Assembly (NCBI RefSeq): GCF_004102025.1
Contig: NZ_CP025228.1
Coordinates: forward strand, 3,410,001 to 3,474,000
DNA from: Actinomyces qiguomingii
Lineage (GTDB): Bacteria > Actinomycetota > Actinomycetes > Actinomycetales > Actinomycetaceae
Length of the DNA: 64,000 nt
Direction: 5' to 3'
The notes beneath the pieces were generated by a model, which made no database searches, was not told where the DNA came from, and saw only the letters and a list, made by a program, of their open reading frames with translations. This document shows positions 16,812 through 28,500 of this stretch, piece by piece. The translations under genes and the position numbers were made by a program. Numbering within the stretch: position 1 is the stretch's first letter; every line of letters begins with the position of its first letter.

Positions 16812-18524
16812 ATGGCACATATGTGGCGAAACCGCCGACGGCGGCGCTCCCCGGAGGCAACCGAGAGCGGACGGCGCTTGGCGAATCCCAGATCCGGCCG
16901 CCCGGCCCCACACAGTCTGCGCACCCGGCTCGTCGTCGGCGTGATCGGCATAGTCCTGGTCATGGCGGGCGGTATCGGGGCCCTTTCCACCCTCATGCTG
17001 CGCCAGTCACTGATCGACCGGCTCGATGAGCAACTGACGGCTGCCTCCGAACGGGCCGCCGCACGCCGTCTGGGCGCCGCTCCCACCGACTCCGAGCAGG
17101 GCCGGGGGCCGGCTGCCCAGCCGCCTGCCGACGGCGCGACCCCGCCCATCGGCCCGAAGCAAGACGTGCCCATCGGCCTGGACGCCGTCGGGCAGTCCAC
17201 CGGCACGCTGACCCTGATCGCCACCGGCGCCCGCGACGCCGCCGCAGGCTCCGACTCGCCCGTCTCCACGATTAAAGCCGGATACATCGACGACGACGGC
17301 AACTACCGCACCCTGACCGGCACCGAATGCCAGACCCTGTTGTCGCTGGAGGCCACCGGCAAACCGGTGACGGTCAGCATCGACTCCTTGGGCTACTACC
17401 GGGTGCTGGTCACCAAGGACTCGGCCAGCGGCGACGTGGTAGTCACCGGCCTTTCCACCGCCGCCGATGAGAAGTTGATCCGCACCCAGCTGCTGGCCCA
17501 GTTGTGCATCGCATTGGCCGGGGCACTGATTGCCGCCGTCGCGGGAAGGACCATGGTGCGCACATCCCTGGCGCCCTTGGAGAGAGTGGCGGGCACGGCG
17601 CAAAGAGTCGCCTCCCAGCCGCTGTCCCGCGGCGAGGTGCGCATCCGGGAACGGGTCGACGCCGCAGATCTCGCCTCTTCACAGGAGATCGGCCAGGTCG
17701 GCAATGCCCTGAACACGCTGCTGGGGCATGTCGATGACGCGCTGGCGGCCCGTCAGCGCAGCGAGACACAGGTGCGGCAGTTCGTTGCCGACGCCTCCCA
17801 CGAGCTGCGCACGCCGCTGGCCTCCATCCGCGGTTATACCGAGCTGATCAAGCGCAGCGGCGCGGACTGCGCACTCCCGCTCCAGGCCGTGCACGCCCTG
17901 GAGCGGGTGCATTCGGAGTCGGTGCGGATGACGGCGCTGGTGGAGGACCTGCTGCTGCTGGCCCGTCTGGATGCGGGCCGTGAACTGGAACAAGCAGAGG
18001 TCGACCTGGTGGAGATCCTGGTGGACGCTGTTGCCGACGCCCGCGCCGCCGGCCCCGACCATGTCTGGGAGCTTGAACTGGAAGTGCTCGAGCCGCCCGC
18101 CGACATCAGCCCGGAGCAGGCGGAGGAATTTGTGCCCGAACCTGCGCTGGTGGTCGGTGATGAGGCGCGTATACGGCAGGTCATGGTCAACCTGCTCGCC
18201 AACGCCCGCGTGCACACCCCCGCCGCCACCCGAGTGTCTACCACCCTGTCCCGCACCGACGGCGCGCTGGTGATCACCGTCGCCGACGACGGCCCCGGCA
18301 TTGACCCGGCCGTGCGCGAACGCCTGTTTGAGCGCTTCGCCCGCGGGGACGCCTCCCGGGAGCGACGCACCGGCTCCACCGGTCTGGGCATGAGCATCGC
18401 CCTGGCGATTGTGCAGTCTCACCACGGCACTCTCACCGTCGAATCTCGCACCGGCGCCGAAGACCACGGCACCATCTTCACCGTGGAACTGCCCGTGGCC
18501 TCAGCATCCGCAACCAGCCGCTGA
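16812..18524 (+). CDS. Sensor histidine kinase (HAMP, HisKA, HATPase)
   Basis: The 570-residue membrane kinase has a basic N-terminus, TM1 (about 39-62), an extracytoplasmic domain of about 160 residues with a disordered Pro/Ala segment, and TM2 (about 226-246). A HAMP linker follows, then the H-box ADASHELRTPL with His330. The ATP domain has the N-box VNLLANARVHTP, G1 DDGPGID and G2 TGLGMSIA. The frame is open back into the regulator gene, but the ATG at 16812 is the first sensible start after that gene's stop. It should phosphorylate the regulator encoded just upstream. The layout resembles MprB/TrcS-type kinases; the ligand is unknown. Confidence 0.92.
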   Translation: MAHMWRNRRRRRSPEATESGRRLANPRSGRPAPHSLRTRLVVGVIGIVLVMAGGIGALSTLMLRQSLIDRLDEQLTAASERAAARRLGAAPTDSEQGRGPAAQPPADGATPPIGPKQDVPIGLDAVGQSTGTLTLIATGARDAAAGSDSPVSTIKAGYIDDDGNYRTLTGTECQTLLSLEATGKPVTVSIDSLGYYRVLVTKDSASGDVVVTGLSTAADEKLIRTQLLAQLCIALAGALIAAVAGRTMVRTSLAPLERVAGTAQRVASQPLSRGEVRIRERVDAADLASSQEIGQVGNALNTLLGHVDDALAARQRSETQVRQFVADASHELRTPLASIRGYTELIKRSGADCALPLQAVHALERVHSESVRMTALVEDLLLLARLDAGRELEQAEVDLVEILVDAVADARAAGPDHVWELELEVLEPPADISPEQAEEFVPEPALVVGDEARIRQVMVNLLANARVHTPAATRVSTTLSRTDGALVITVADDGPGIDPAVRERLFERFARGDASRERRTGSTGLGMSIALAIVQSHHGTLTVESRTGAEDHGTIFTVELPVASASATSR

Positions 18525-18559
18525 CGCCGACCACCCCAGCCGCCGTAGGCTCACAGTGC

Positions 18560-19534
18560 TTATCGCTTGCCGGTTGTGCTCGCCGACGGGCACAGCAGGG
18601 CCAGTGCCGCCATCCCCATGCTGGCCACAGCGACGGTGCCCACGGCGCCGGCCGCATAGGCGATGAACGCACCGGTGCGGGTGATTTGTCCGGCGGCCAC
18701 CGCGACGACGCCACCGCCGTCGACGACACCCCGCCAGGTGAGCACCTCCAGGGCCAGGGCCACCACGGCCGCCAGGATTCCGAGCCCGCCCAGGACGGCT
18801 GCCGCCGACACCCGCTCCGCGGGCCCATGCTCCCCCGGCTCAACCTCGCCAAGCTCGGCCGGCTCATCCGCCCAGGCTCCGCAGGCGATCGCCGCCGCCC
18901 CCCAGGCGGTGGCCAGCAGCAGGGCGGCGATCACGTCTCCGGGGCGGTGCCATTGGCAGGCAAGGGTGGAGTAGCCCATCGCCGCGGCGAGCAGCGCCCC
19001 CGCCCAGGCCGCGGCCGGGCGCCACCGCGGAGCAGCCACCACAATGAGGGCGACGGCGGCCGAGGCGGCGACGGCCGTATGCCCGGAGGGGAGCGTATTC
19101 AAGCCACCGAACCTTAGTGACAGCCCGTAGTCCGGGCGCCACAGAATCAGGTACTTGATCACCTGTGTGGATACGTTGATGGCGACCACCGCGGCCGCCG
19201 CCCACAGCGCCCGCCGACGACTGCCACGCCACAGGGCGCCAAGGAGCACCACAAGCACCAGTCCGACCGCCGCCGGCAGGGACACCACATGCAGCAGGCT
19301 GCGGGCGTGAGCGGTCACGAAGCGGGCCCCGATGCGTGAGCCGACGAAGGCCGTCTGCTCCATGGCCTGCCCGGTCGGCAGCATCACCGACAGCCACCAG
19401 ACGGCGAACACGGCCATCGCGCTGAGGGCGGCCAGGACGCCAGCCAACGCACGCCGGTTACGCCACGTATCGGGCCGAGGCGATTCGGTGCGGTATTCAG
19501 GGGAGATCGTCGCGCTGGTGCTGGGAGTTGTCAT
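18560..19534 (-). CDS. PAP2-family phosphatase (membrane)
   Basis: The 324-residue integral membrane protein has six likely membrane segments and the three-part lipid phosphatase signature: KYLILWRPD, PSGHT, and a third block with S-x5-CQWHRPGDV, so the Arg, His and Asp of the active site are kept. Family members dephosphorylate undecaprenyl pyrophosphate, phosphatidic acid or similar lipids. Its start lies 38 bases inside the end of the sortase gene, so it is translated as the last gene of the pilus operon. A lipid-carrier recycling role tied to cell-wall attachment is possible, but this is inference. It converges with the histidine kinase gene with 35 bases between them. Confidence 0.88.
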   Translation of the reverse strand: MTTPSTSATISPEYRTESPRPDTWRNRRALAGVLAALSAMAVFAVWWLSVMLPTGQAMEQTAFVGSRIGARFVTAHARSLLHVVSLPAAVGLVLVVLLGALWRGSRRRALWAAAAVVAINVSTQVIKYLILWRPDYGLSLRFGGLNTLPSGHTAVAASAAVALIVVAAPRWRPAAAWAGALLAAAMGYSTLACQWHRPGDVIAALLLATAWGAAAIACGAWADEPAELGEVEPGEHGPAERVSAAAVLGGLGILAAVVALALEVLTWRGVVDGGGVVAVAAGQITRTGAFIAYAAGAVGTVAVASMGMAALALLCPSASTTGKR

Positions 19535-20708
19535 TGGGCCGCGATGTTACGTCGTCCGGCTGTATGCCGGCTGAAAGCTCCCGCCCATTCCCCAGCGCTT
19601 CGAGGTAGCGAGACATCGACCCGGTCAGGTCCGCCGGCGCGGTGCCGCCGTCCACCTCGCTCTCGGCGGGGCCGCGCGCAGCCGATGCCAGTGTGGTCTT
19701 ATCCTCGGCGGCCCGCATACGCTTGAAATTGCGCCACAGGATACGGCCGACGGCGACGGCGAGCACGGCCAGAATGGCCACAACCGCCCCGATCAGCCAC
19801 AGCATCCAGCCGCGCATGGGCGCTGGCGTGGCGGCGGCCTGTTCCGCCGCCGCCTGCGCCGGGTCCATGGGCACGCGCGTGCCGGTGACCAGCAGTCGGT
19901 GGGTGTTGACACCGTAAGGGGTGCAGGTGATCAGCGTGACCAGGTCCTCGCCGGGGACCTTGTTAAGCGATTCGGTCTCGGTGGGCAGCACCACGCGGAT
20001 GTCGTTGACCTCATACTTCAGGGTGCGGCCGGCGGCGGTCAGGTAGAAGGCGTCTCCGTCCTCAAGCTCGGTCAGATCGTCGAACAGAGTTGCCGAGCCC
20101 AGGCCGGTGTGCCCGGTCAGCACTGAGTGGGTGGAGGTCCCGCCCACAGGCAGGGCGGTGCCGAATAGGTGACCGACGCCGTGTGCGAGCGTGTCCGCCT
20201 CGGTGCCGTGGTAAATCGGCAGGTCCACATGGATCTTGGGGATAACGATCTGGGCCATGACCTCATTCAGGTCAAGTTCGGCCAGGTAGGCCTGGTACTG
20301 CGGAGTATCGGGACGCTGCTGGTCCAGCCAGGGGTCGAGGATCGGGGAGGAGGCGAGTTCCTGATTGTACTTGTCCGCACTGGCGAGTTTGGCGCCGAGC
20401 ACGTCGGGACTGGTTGAGTCCATCTGCGCCTGATACTGGTCGGCGATGGCTTGCTGGCGGGCGTTGTTGTGTTGCGTGGCGAGCACCGGATAGGCCAGCA
20501 CCGCCGCACCGGCCAGCGCCAGAATGAAGGGCAGCACACCCATCAGGAGGCTACCCCTGCTGGGTTTACGATCCGCTGTTCCGCCGGGCCGCTCGGGGGG
20601 CTCGACGCCGTCGTCGTGCGCAGCGACCGGATCCGCTGATGGCGCACTGGGAGCGTCATCGAGGCGGGGCGCCTCCAGGAGATCGGCGATTGTCAGCGTC
20701 TGGCCCAT
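19497..20708 (-). CDS. srtC: Class C (pilin-polymerising) sortase
   Basis: The 403-residue sortase joins pilins by isopeptide bonds at the outer membrane face. After an N-terminal polar region and a membrane anchor (about 54-76) comes the class C lid, seen as DPW in SSPILDPWLDQ. The catalytic residues are His200 (LTGHTG), Cys262 (TLITCTPYG) and Arg271 (NTHRL). A second membrane segment (about 300-322) and a long charged cytoplasmic tail follow, as in other class C enzymes. It sits directly after the shaft pilin gene in the same orientation and before a PAP2 gene that overlaps its end. Its length is somewhat above the usual 280-380 because of both tails. Confidence 0.95.
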   Translation of the reverse strand: MGQTLTIADLLEAPRLDDAPSAPSADPVAAHDDGVEPPERPGGTADRKPSRGSLLMGVLPFILALAGAAVLAYPVLATQHNNARQQAIADQYQAQMDSTSPDVLGAKLASADKYNQELASSPILDPWLDQQRPDTPQYQAYLAELDLNEVMAQIVIPKIHVDLPIYHGTEADTLAHGVGHLFGTALPVGGTSTHSVLTGHTGLGSATLFDDLTELEDGDAFYLTAAGRTLKYEVNDIRVVLPTETESLNKVPGEDLVTLITCTPYGVNTHRLLVTGTRVPMDPAQAAAEQAAATPAPMRGWMLWLIGAVVAILAVLAVAVGRILWRNFKRMRAAEDKTTLASAARGPAESEVDGGTAPADLTGSMSRYLEALGNGRELSAGIQPDDVTSRPNDNSQHQRDDLP

Positions 20709-20779
20709 GGGAGTCCTTCTACGCGGCTGAGGTCTAGGTGTGCTGAGTATGGGGTTGTGTTGAAATTTGAGGTGGCCTG

Positions 20780-20824
20780 CGGCGGCGTGTACGTCCGGAG
20801 TTATCCGATTCGTACACGCCGCCG
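20780..20824 (-). terminator. Stem-loop between pilin and sortase genes
   Basis: Bases 20780-20793 pair perfectly (14 bp, CGGCGGCGTGTACG) with 20811-20824 around a 17-base loop. It lies 53 bases after the pilin stop on the minus strand. It probably works as a partial terminator that keeps sortase expression below pilin expression. Confidence 0.75.
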
Positions 20825-20876
20825 CCGGTTTTGGGCTGCGCCGGGGATCAGTCAGCCAGCCGACGCATCGCCCGGA

Positions 20877-22520
20877 TCAGTCCTCCACGCTGCGGCGCTT
20901 GTTGTGCACCGCCAGCAGGGCCGCACCCGCAACCAGCAGAATGCCGGCGACGGTGAGGAAGATGATGCCGTTGGCACCGGTCAGCGGCAGGCGGAAGCCG
21001 GCGTTGGAGGGCACGTCGATCACCGTGAAGCCGATCGAGAACGGAGAGGCCTCAACATTGGTCTTCAGAACCTGGAAGGCGATGGGGTCGCTCTGGATCT
21101 CGTAGCCCTCGGGGGCCTTGGTCTCCACCAGGCAGTACCAGCCGCGCTCGCCCACAGCGACCTCGGCGTTGTTGACGAAGTCATTCGTCCGCAGTGCGTC
21201 GATGGTGACGGTGCCGTCCGAGCCGGTGGTGAACTTGGCGGTGTTCTCGGTAGTGCCGGCGGCGGTGACCTGGTTGGCCGTCAAAGCTGCGCCGGTGATG
21301 TTGGCGGCGTCGCGGTCAATGGTGGCCCCCTGCGAGGCACCGTTCGGGTTGCACTGGTAGACCTGGAATTCGGCACCGGCATAGGTGGCGGCGGGCTTGC
21401 CGTCGGTGCCGGTCTTGGTGATGGTCACCTTGCCGTAGTAGGACTTGACCTCGTCGCTGGGCTCACCGGGCACGTCATTCGGGTTGGGGTTATTCGGGTC
21501 CCAGTTGGTCTGCGAGTCATTCGGGATCAAGAAGGAGGTGTTGGAGATCGAACCGTTGCCGTTTCCAATCGCCTTGATGGTGGAGTCGATGACCACCTGC
21601 ACCTGGGTGCTGGTGTCTCCGGTGGCGCGGGCAGCGGCGATCTTGGCGCGGCCGGCCTCGGTGAAGGTGACGGTCACGTAGGTCTTGGAGTCACTGCCGG
21701 TGGCGGTAACGACCTCGAAGTCAGTGTTCTCAGACAGCGCCACGGCTCCAGTACCGAGCATGGTCACGGCGATGTCCTGGTACTCCAGGCGCGGGTCGAG
21801 CGGGTCGACGATCTGGTAGTTCTTGATCGTGGCGCCACCGGCAACATCGATCTTGGGGATGTCCGCCTTGATCGTGTAGGTGATGGTGTCACCGATAGTC
21901 GGGGAGCCGGTGTCGGAGACCTCCTTGGTGGAGTCCACAACCGAGTTCTTCGGGTAGACGTGGACGTTGTAGTTCCACACGGAACCGCTTTCCGGGTCGG
22001 TCATCGGCAGGGTGACCACGAAGTCCTCGGCGGTGGTCACATTCTGCGGTGCCTTGGTCTCAGACACCAGGTAGGCGCCCACCTGCAGGCCCGAGAAGTC
22101 GGCCAGACCGTTCTCGTCGGTCGTCTGCGTGTACACGGTGTTGGTCTTGTGGTTCGCGGCCGCCGCGGCGCTGCCGTTCAGGGCCGCGAGATCCTGCCAG
22201 CCGGCCTGAGTGGTCAGGTCGAAGTCAAGCTTCGTGATCGTGAACTCAACACCCGGAACCGGTGCGCCGGTGGCGTTGTCGTCAACAAGACCATTGCCGG
22301 GGTCGGTCCCATTGTCCTCGGTCTGGGCCAGCTTGTAGATCCTCAGCGTCGCGCGCTCATTGGCGTCTATAAGCGCCGTGTTCAGGTCGGTTGCCGGCTC
22401 CGCGGCGAAGATCGCCGGCGCGGGAACGGCCGTGGCGATGGGTGCCGCGACCATACCGCCGATAGCTAGGGCCACCGCCGCAGCGAGGCCGGCGCCACGG
22501 CGCCTGGTGAGGGATTTCAT
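20877..22520 (-). CDS. Major (shaft) fimbrial pilin
   Basis: The 547-residue secreted protein has a Sec signal peptide (about 1-40) and the marks of a Gram-positive shaft pilin. The pilin motif is HVYPKN with Lys191, an E-box YCLVETKAPEGYE lies near residue 470, and a sorting signal LPLTG starts at residue 511, followed by a hydrophobic segment and the tail HNKRRSVED. It should be polymerised by the neighbouring sortase C and form the fibre, like FimP/FimA of Actinomyces oris. A D2-type and SpaA-like Cna-B domain are suggested by the GLADFSGLQVGAYLVSETKAP segment near residue 145. AGGAG before the ATG supports the start. It follows the giant adhesin by 67 bases. Confidence 0.95.
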   Translation of the reverse strand: MKSLTRRRGAGLAAAVALAIGGMVAAPIATAVPAPAIFAAEPATDLNTALIDANERATLRIYKLAQTEDNGTDPGNGLVDDNATGAPVPGVEFTITKLDFDLTTQAGWQDLAALNGSAAAAANHKTNTVYTQTTDENGLADFSGLQVGAYLVSETKAPQNVTTAEDFVVTLPMTDPESGSVWNYNVHVYPKNSVVDSTKEVSDTGSPTIGDTITYTIKADIPKIDVAGGATIKNYQIVDPLDPRLEYQDIAVTMLGTGAVALSENTDFEVVTATGSDSKTYVTVTFTEAGRAKIAAARATGDTSTQVQVVIDSTIKAIGNGNGSISNTSFLIPNDSQTNWDPNNPNPNDVPGEPSDEVKSYYGKVTITKTGTDGKPAATYAGAEFQVYQCNPNGASQGATIDRDAANITGAALTANQVTAAGTTENTAKFTTGSDGTVTIDALRTNDFVNNAEVAVGERGWYCLVETKAPEGYEIQSDPIAFQVLKTNVEASPFSIGFTVIDVPSNAGFRLPLTGANGIIFLTVAGILLVAGAALLAVHNKRRSVED

Positions 22521-22587
22521 GGGTTCTCCTCGTTGATGTGGTTTCGGGTTGCCCGGCTGGCCGGTTGGCCCCTGTTTCTCCCGCTGC

Positions 22588-25500
22588 TCAGGCCCTGCGG
22601 CCCCGGCGTCGGGAAGTCTTGGTGATGGTCAGGACCAGTGCTGCGGTCAGCAGCAGTCCGGCCCCGGCCAGGTACACGCCGATGCCGCGGCCACCCGACA
22701 GGGGCAGCGTGCCGGTTTCGACGTCGTGAATGTTGATGCCGATGGCGGCAATGACGTTGCCTTCGGCGTCGGTGACGGCGGGGATCACCTTGATGGTGTC
22801 CCCCGTCAGATTGGTCTGCGCGAGCGTGATGGTGGTGTTGCCATCGGCGTCCACACCCAGGTGGAACTGGACGGGCCGCGGCAGCAGGCTGTGCCCGGCG
22901 GGAGCCTTGGTCTCCACCACCCAGTAGTCGCGGTTGATGGGCAGGCCCGCGGAGGTGAACAGGGAGCCGTCCACCGGGTCCACGCTCACGCCGCCCGCGA
23001 TCGGAGCGGCGCCGTCCGTGGCCGGATCGACGTCGTAGATGTCGAACTCGGCGCCGGGCAAGTTGGTGGTGCCGTCCGCCTGCACCTGGGTGCCGGTCTT
23101 GCGCAGCGTGATGATGCGCTTGCCGGCGTCCGGGGTGACCGGCTCGCAGGCGGTGTTGTCGGAGCGCCCCGAGGCGTCGCGCCCGTCGGTCGGGTAGACC
23201 TCGTTGAACAGGCCGTGCCCGGGGGTGCGGGTGCCATCGGCCTCCACGGAGCACTCCAGCAGCTCCTCCGAGTAGTCGGCGTTGCTCGGGTCCACGCTCA
23301 CCGTGACGGTGAGCGTGTACTGGAGCGTCTGCCCGGGGGCGACCACATCTCCGTCAGTGAGGGTGTAGTAGCCCTCCGCGTCGGCCTGGGCGGTGACCGG
23401 ATCCCCACCGGGGACGGTCAGGGTCACCCGGTCGATGCCCAGGCCGGGCGCGAAGTCCGGCTTGTCGCGCAGCAGCCCGGTGGACTGGGCCAGCTCGCCC
23501 TCGTTGGTCACCGTGATGGCGTAGGCGACGTCAAAGGTGGAGCGGGTTCCCACGCCGGTGGTGGCCACGGACTTGGACGTGGTCAGCCGGGGCCTGAGGT
23601 CCAGGCAGGCGGTGTTATTCGCATCGCCGTCGGTGTCGCCCGTCATGGCGGCGGTGTTGACCACGCCGGAGGGGGCGCCGTCGGCGCGCTCATGACCGCA
23701 CTGATAGTCGGTGTCCTCGAAGTCCGCGGCGGCGGAGTCGACGGTGAAGCTCACCTGGACGGTGATCATGCGGGCGCCGCCGCCGGTGATGGCGCCGTCC
23801 TGGCCAGCGGTGCCGCCAGCCAGCACGGGGCCGGAGTCGGCCCGGGCCAGGATGATGGGCCCATCCAGCACGCCGTCGGTGATGCCGGGAATCTCGGCGT
23901 CCGCGGCGGCCTGCCCACCCTCCAGCACGGCGACGCCAGTGATCTTGGCGGTTAGCGGCAGCACCGGGGTGTCGGTGACGTCGGCGATGATCCGGCTGGC
24001 GGCCCGGGAGGTGTTCTCCACCGTCACCGTGTAGGTGGCGGTGTAGGTGTCCGCGTTGCGGACCACGTCAACGCCGTCCTTGCGCGCCGAGAACTTCGGG
24101 TTGGTGGGCACGTCGCCGCAGTCCTCGGCGGTGTCGGTGACATCGCCGGAGGTGACGGCCGCCGTGTTGTGGATGGCGGTGCCGTCGGTGGCGGACTGCG
24201 CGCTGCACTGGCCGTCGCCGACCCCGGGGACGCCGGTGTCGGGGGCGGTCACGTTCAGCACCACGGTATAGGTGTGGGTGGCGCCGGCCGGCAGGGTTGC
24301 GCCGTCGACCACGGTGATGGGCCCGGCCTCCTGGGTGAGCGCGTCCTCCAGGGCGCCGCCGGTGACGGTGATGGAGTTCAGCGTGGTGCCCTCGGGGACG
24401 GTCGGGGTGTCCACCAGGTCATAGGTGAGGTCCTGCACCTGCGAGGGGTTGGTGACGGCCACCTCGTAGGTGACGTCCCAGGTCTCGCCGGTCCAGTTGC
24501 CGTCGGTGTCCAGGTGCTTGGTGGTGCCCGTGAAGGTCTTGTCCACGCCGGCGTGCGGGACGACGTCGTTGGTGACCGTGGCGGTCACGGCGGCGTCGGC
24601 CCCAGCGGGCAGGGTGAAGGTGACCGCTCCGGGGGTGGAGGTGTCGGCGTCGGCGCCCTCGACCGCGTAGGTCATGGGGGCGGTCCAGGTGAAGGATCCG
24701 TCCGCGGGCGCGGCAAGCGCGTCGTCTCCCGGCGCCGCCTCGGTAAGGGTGCAGGTGGCGCCCACGGGCACGCCCTCCACGGCTACGGCGGTGCCGTCGG
24801 CGGGCAGGGTGAGGGTGCCGGTGAAGGTGTCCTGGCCGGCGGTGCAGTTGTAGTCCACCGTGTAGCTCGCGCCGGTGGCGCCGTCGGTGGCCCCGGAAAG
24901 GGCCTTGTTGACGGTGAAGCCGGTGGCCAGGAGCCGCTGCGCGGCGGCGTTGGTGACCTCCGCGGTGGAGGTGGCCTCCCGGGCGATGGCCTGTGCCTGG
25001 GACACGGTGCCGTAGTCGCCGTCGAGCTCGGGGTCGGTCCACTGGTAGGAGGGGTCGCCGACCACCGGGGTGGTCGGGCGGCCGGTCTCGGTGACCGTGC
25101 AGGCCGAGCCGACCAGGATCTGCGTGTAGTTACCGGTCAGGGTGGCGGTGCCACCGCCGGTGACCCGCCAGGTGCCCTCGTTGAGGCTGCCGTCCGGGGC
25201 GGTGCAGGACCAAGTGCCCGCGTAGGTGTTGGCCGCGGCGGCGGTGACGCCGTCGAGTCCCTCAACGAGCTTGGTGATCGCCAGGGCGCCGTAGATGCGC
25301 TGGGTGGAGTTGGTTACCCGCAGCACCGGGTCGGAGTCCTGGGCTATACCCGTCAGCGTGTTGCCGTCGGTGAAGGTCTGCCCGTCGGCGGCAACGTCGT
25401 AGACGGGGTTGTTCCACGCGTAGGAGACGTCCATCAGCCCGGCGGTGTCGATGGGCGTGTCCTCGGTGAGGGTGCAGTCGGCGCCCGCGAACACGGTGGC

Positions 25501-28500
25501 GCCGGTGGCGCCCTCGGCGATAGTGGTGGAGCCGCCAGCGGCGGGCAGCTCCCAGCGTCCGCCTACCTCGCTACCGTTCGCCTGGGTGCAGGACCAGCCG
25601 CCGTGCACGGTGGCGCCGTCGGTCAGGGCGCCGTCGATGCCGGTGTAGGCCTTGGTGATGGTGAGCGGCTGGGCGGCGCGCTCGGCGTCGTTGGTGACGG
25701 TGAGCGCGTTGGCGGCGCCGTCCGCCCCGATGGTGACCGGGTCGGAGATGACCGGCTCGGCCCAACGGTAGGAGATATCCTTCAACTGGTCCTGCGTGGG
25801 AGCCTCCTCCGTGGCGGAGCAGACGGTGCCCAGCGGCAGGCCGTCCTCCGGCAGGCCGTCAATGGTGGCCGCGCCGGCGCCGTCGGCCGTCCAGGTCAGG
25901 TTCCAGTCCTGGGTGGTGCCCTGGGCGTCGTCGTAGTGGCAGGCGACGGCGCCGGAGAAGGAGTCGTCCACGACGACGCCTTCGGACAGCCCGTTCCCGT
26001 AGGCCTTGTTTAGGCTCAGGCTGGAGGTGACGCGGCGGATCGTGTTGGTGGCGGACACCTCCACGGTCTCACCCTTAGTGATGGTGACCTGGTCCGGATA
26101 CACCGTGACCATGTCCCAGGCGTAGGAGGAGTCCTTCAGCTGGTCCTGCGTGGGGCTGGTCTCACTGATGGCGCAGGTCCAGCCGGCGGGGATCTCCCGG
26201 TCGAAGGCGACGCCGGTCTCGCCGTCGGCAACGGTGGCGGTGGCGGTGAGCTCGCCGTCAACGCCCGGCGCGGTGCAGGTGGCGTTCAAGGTGAAGGTCT
26301 GGCCGTCCTTCAAACCGTTCGTCTCCCCGATAACCACCTTCGTGGCGGTCAGGGAACCCATGCCCCGGTTCACGGTGTTGGTGACCGTCATGGTGGCGGT
26401 GCCGTCCGCCGTCACGGTGGCGGCGTCGTAGGTGGGCTCGCCCCAGGAGAAGGAGGGGTCGGTGTCCGGGGCGCCGGCGGCGTCCAGGTCCTCGGTGGGC
26501 GTGCAGGTGGAGTCAACGAAGGGGGCCTGGCCGCCGTCGTAGGTGATGGCGGCCTTGCCGGCGCCGTCCACGCTCCAACTGCCGGTCACCTCGGCGTCGC
26601 CGGAGTGGGTGCAGGTGAAGGTGCCGGAGTAGGTGTTGTCGGTGCCGAACTGGGTGGCCAGCTCACCGGAGAGCACCTTGCTCAGGTTCACGTCGGCGCG
26701 CACGCGCTCAATGGTGTTGGTGACGGTGACGGTGCCGGAGGAATTGTCCTCACTGGTGACGGTGACCGGGTCGGTGATGGTGGGCGCGCCCCAGGCGTAG
26801 GAGCCGTCGGCCAGGCCGCCGCCGATGGTGCCCTCGGTGACCGTGCAGGTCTGGCCGAGCGGGATGTCACTGACCGTGACGGTCTCGCCGTCGGTGAGGG
26901 ACCCGGAGTAGGCCTGGGCGCCGTCGCAGATGACGGTGACGGGGAAGAGCTTCTCCCCGGCGCCGGTGAAGCCGTTGGCCTTATTGGGCTCCGCCACGGT
27001 CTTGGTGACCTGGATGGAGCCGTAGCGCTCACTCATGGTGTTGGTGGCGGCCACCGCCACACCCGCGTCCTCGCCGCCGGGCATGGTGAAGGTAATGCTC
27101 GCGCCGTCCGCGGACACGCTCGCCCCACTGGATGGCGTGGCCGTCATGGTGGTGCCGTCACCGTCCCAGCGGTAGGGGTCGATCGGGGCGGGCAGGGCGT
27201 CCGTGTTCTCAGTGACCGTGCAGGACGAGCCCTCGGGGATGCCGGTGATGGGCTCGGTTACCTGGCCGGCCCGCACGGTGGCCGTGCCGCTGACGGCCTC
27301 GCCGCTGAGCGGGGTGCAGGTGTAGGTGAAGGTGAAGTCGGTGTCCGCGAAGCCGGTGCCGGCCTCGGCGCCCTCCACGCTCTTGGTGATGGTCAGCCCG
27401 CCGGTGGTGCGGGCGACCACGTTGGTGACGTCCACGTTGCCGGTGCGGACCTCCGAGTCAATGGTGACCGGGCCGGAGGTGGCGCCGGCGGTGGAGAACA
27501 CGTAGGAGGAGTCGGCGGCGTTGGGAGTGCCGGGGTCATCCTCGGTGACCGTGCAGGTGGAGCCCAGCAGCACGGCGGCGCTGGTGCCATTGGCGGTGGC
27601 GGGCCCGGAGGTGACGCTCAGCGTGGCTGCGCCGGAGCCGGTCACCGACCAGGTGCCGGTGGCGTCGTCGTCGCCGGGGTGCGTGCAGGTCCAGGTGCCG
27701 GTGTAGGTGTTGTCGGCGCCCTGGCCGTCCAGGTCGGTCAGCTGCTTGGTGACGGTGAAGTCGCCGTAGTCGCGCTGCCAGGTGTTGGTAACGGTGACCT
27801 GCTCGGTGCGGTCGCCCTGGACGGTGACGGTCTGGTCATCGGGGCCGGCGTTCCACTTGTAGGAGGCGTCGGTCAGGCCCGCGTTGCCAGTGGGCGCCGT
27901 CTCGCTGACGGTGCAGTTGGCGCCGGCGGCAATGTACGGCGTGGTGCCGGTGGCAGTGGAGCCGGTGGCCGACAGGTCAAAGGTGCCGGTGTAGTTCTCG
28001 GCCTGGCCCAGGGCGGGCGCGTCACAGGTGACGGTGACCGGGAAGGTCGCGCCCGCGGCCACGGGGCCGGCATCGGGCTCGACGTTCTTGGTGACAGCCA
28101 CCTTGCCCCAGGCGGCCACGGTGGGGTTCACGACGGTGACGGTCTTGCCGCCGTCGGCCGCGCTGACCATGGTGCCCTCGGCGGCGTCGAGGCCCTCGTA
28201 GCTGGGGGTGCCCCAGTCGTAGGCGTCGGCGAGCAGGTCCTCGTTCAGGGAGGCGGCGGGCTCGGAGACGGTGCACAGGGCGCCGCGAGGAACCTGCACG
28301 GTGGCGGAGGCGCCGTTGGCGACGTCTACGGTGCCCGCGTAGTCGGCTCCGCAGTCATAGTCGATGGCGAAGGTGGCGTCGCCGCCGTTGTAGCCCTCGC
28401 CGTCCACGCGCTTGGCCAGGTTCAGATCCACCAGCACGCGCTTGTAGGTGTTGGTGACGGTGATGGTCTCGGAGGTGCCCTTGCCGACGGTGACGCGGGA

